From Rhodoferax sp. (GTDB lineage: Bacteria; Pseudomonadota; Gammaproteobacteria; Burkholderiales; Burkholderiaceae_C): a stretch of 44,715 nt of DNA. The translations under genes were made by a program, and so were the position numbers. The stretch covers positions 1 to 44,715 of the forward strand of contig JAIPDC010000004.1 in assembly GCA_021737865.1 (NCBI GenBank). Reading direction: 5' to 3'. Numbering within the stretch: position 1 is the first letter of the stretch; each line of letters opens with the position of its first letter. Below are positions 44,311-44,715 of the stretch, in pieces. Below the pieces are notes generated by a model. It was not told the origin of the DNA. It made no database searches and worked only from the letters and a program-made list of their open reading frames with translations.

Positions 44311-44715
44311 TTACAGCGAGAAGTACATGTCGTACTCAACCGGGTGCACCGACATGCGGTAGCGCGTGACTTCGCCCATCTTGAGCTCAATGTACGCATC
44401 GATCATGGAGTCGGTGAACACGCCGCCCTTGGTCAGGAAAGCGCGGTCCTTGTCCAGGTGCTCCAGCGCCTGGTCCAGGCTGTGGCACACGGTTGGTACC
44501 TTTGCATCTTCCTCGGGAGGCAGATGGTAGAGGTCCTTGGTGGCAGCTTCGCCGGGGTGGATCTTGTTTTCCACGCCGTCCAGACCCGCCATCAACAGGG
44601 CCGCAAAGCCCAGGTAAGGGTTCATCAGTGGATCGGGGAAGCGGGCTTCCACGCGACGGCCCTTGGGGTTCGCCACGAAAGGAATGCGGATCGAGGCAGA
44701 ACGGTTCTTGGCGGA
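44311..44715 (-). CDS. glnA: Glutamine synthetase type I, C-terminal part only
   Basis: The last 134 residues of glutamine synthetase are present, and the frame stays open to the window end. The first visible part, [20 protein letters not shown], carries the substrate-binding Arg region, followed by [37 protein letters not shown] contains the tyrosine that is adenylylated in type I enzymes. The enzyme makes glutamine from glutamate, ammonia and ATP and is regulated through NtrBC encoded just downstream. A perfect terminator follows. Confidence 0.98.
   Translation of the reverse strand, partial: SAKNRSASIRIPFVANPKGRRVEARFPDPLMNPYLGFAALLMAGLDGVENKIHPGEAATKDLYHLPPEEDAKVPTVCHSLDQALEHLDKDRAFLTKGGVFTDSMIDAYIELKMGEVTRYRMSVHPVEYDMYFSL

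Overview
The window is GC-rich, tightly packed bacterial chromosome without rRNA, tRNA, CRISPR or a recognisable prophage or insertion sequence. Gene content (Bug/TctC periplasmic binding proteins, a glnA-ntrB-ntrC nitrogen block, DUF2069, a DUF6502/DUF5666 pair, the DUF4266/DUF3570/ApbE cluster) and two kinds of short dispersed repeats that I associate with Comamonadaceae point to a betaproteobacterium of order Burkholderiales, most likely Rhodoferax-like. The genus is inference.

Layout. 1-2712: glycine decarboxylase gcvP, cut by the window start. 2766-10047: six genes on the minus strand, of which four overlap or nearly touch (GH13 alpha-glucosidase, phytanoyl-CoA-dioxygenase-like oxygenase, xylose-isomerase-like TIM barrel, lipoprotein esterase), followed by a LysR regulator and a Bug protein; an AraC regulator is divergent from the glucosidase. 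10103-11933: secreted SGNH hydrolase and a lone prepilin. 12337-14280: L-serine dehydratase and a PncC/CinA-like amidase.

14330-22941 is the most interesting stretch. A plus-strand operon encodes DsbD, a TlpA-like thioredoxin, a tiny DUF4266 lipoprotein ending in a Gly-rich Cys-Gly-Cys tail, the outer-membrane-like DUF3570 protein, and ApbE. Next to it are a translationally coupled DUF6502-DUF5666 pair (minus strand) and a lipoprotein with two c-type haem sites joined by 27 Pro-Thr units encoded by a hexanucleotide microsatellite. The dsbD operon and the cytochrome share an almost superimposable promoter-to-Shine-Dalgarno element, and part of it recurs between the cytochrome and DUF6502. I read these as one co-regulated envelope redox system of unknown function.

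22969-32194: chorismate synthase and a CBS protein (minus); metY, an alpha/beta hydrolase and a Bug protein (plus); an AAA/DUF4143 ATPase bracketed by 45-bp direct repeats; a YihY membrane protein, DUF2069, and a D-2-hydroxyacid dehydrogenase-type flavoprotein with a dispersed repeat inside its reading frame. 32195-34761: a decayed kinase/receiver gene, a perfect FNR/Dnr box, then hemerythrin, DUF2249 and an NnrS-like membrane protein, which looks like a low-oxygen or nitric-oxide response unit. 34831-37711: thyA, an EamA transporter, folA and DUF4337. 37945-38642: a toxin-first PIN/RHH toxin-antitoxin module. 38842-40736: exonuclease III and alanine dehydrogenase, convergent and sharing stop-codon bases. 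40918-44715: ntrC, ntrB, a DUF4124 protein and the 3' end of glnA, all on the minus strand, with strong terminators after ntrC and glnA.
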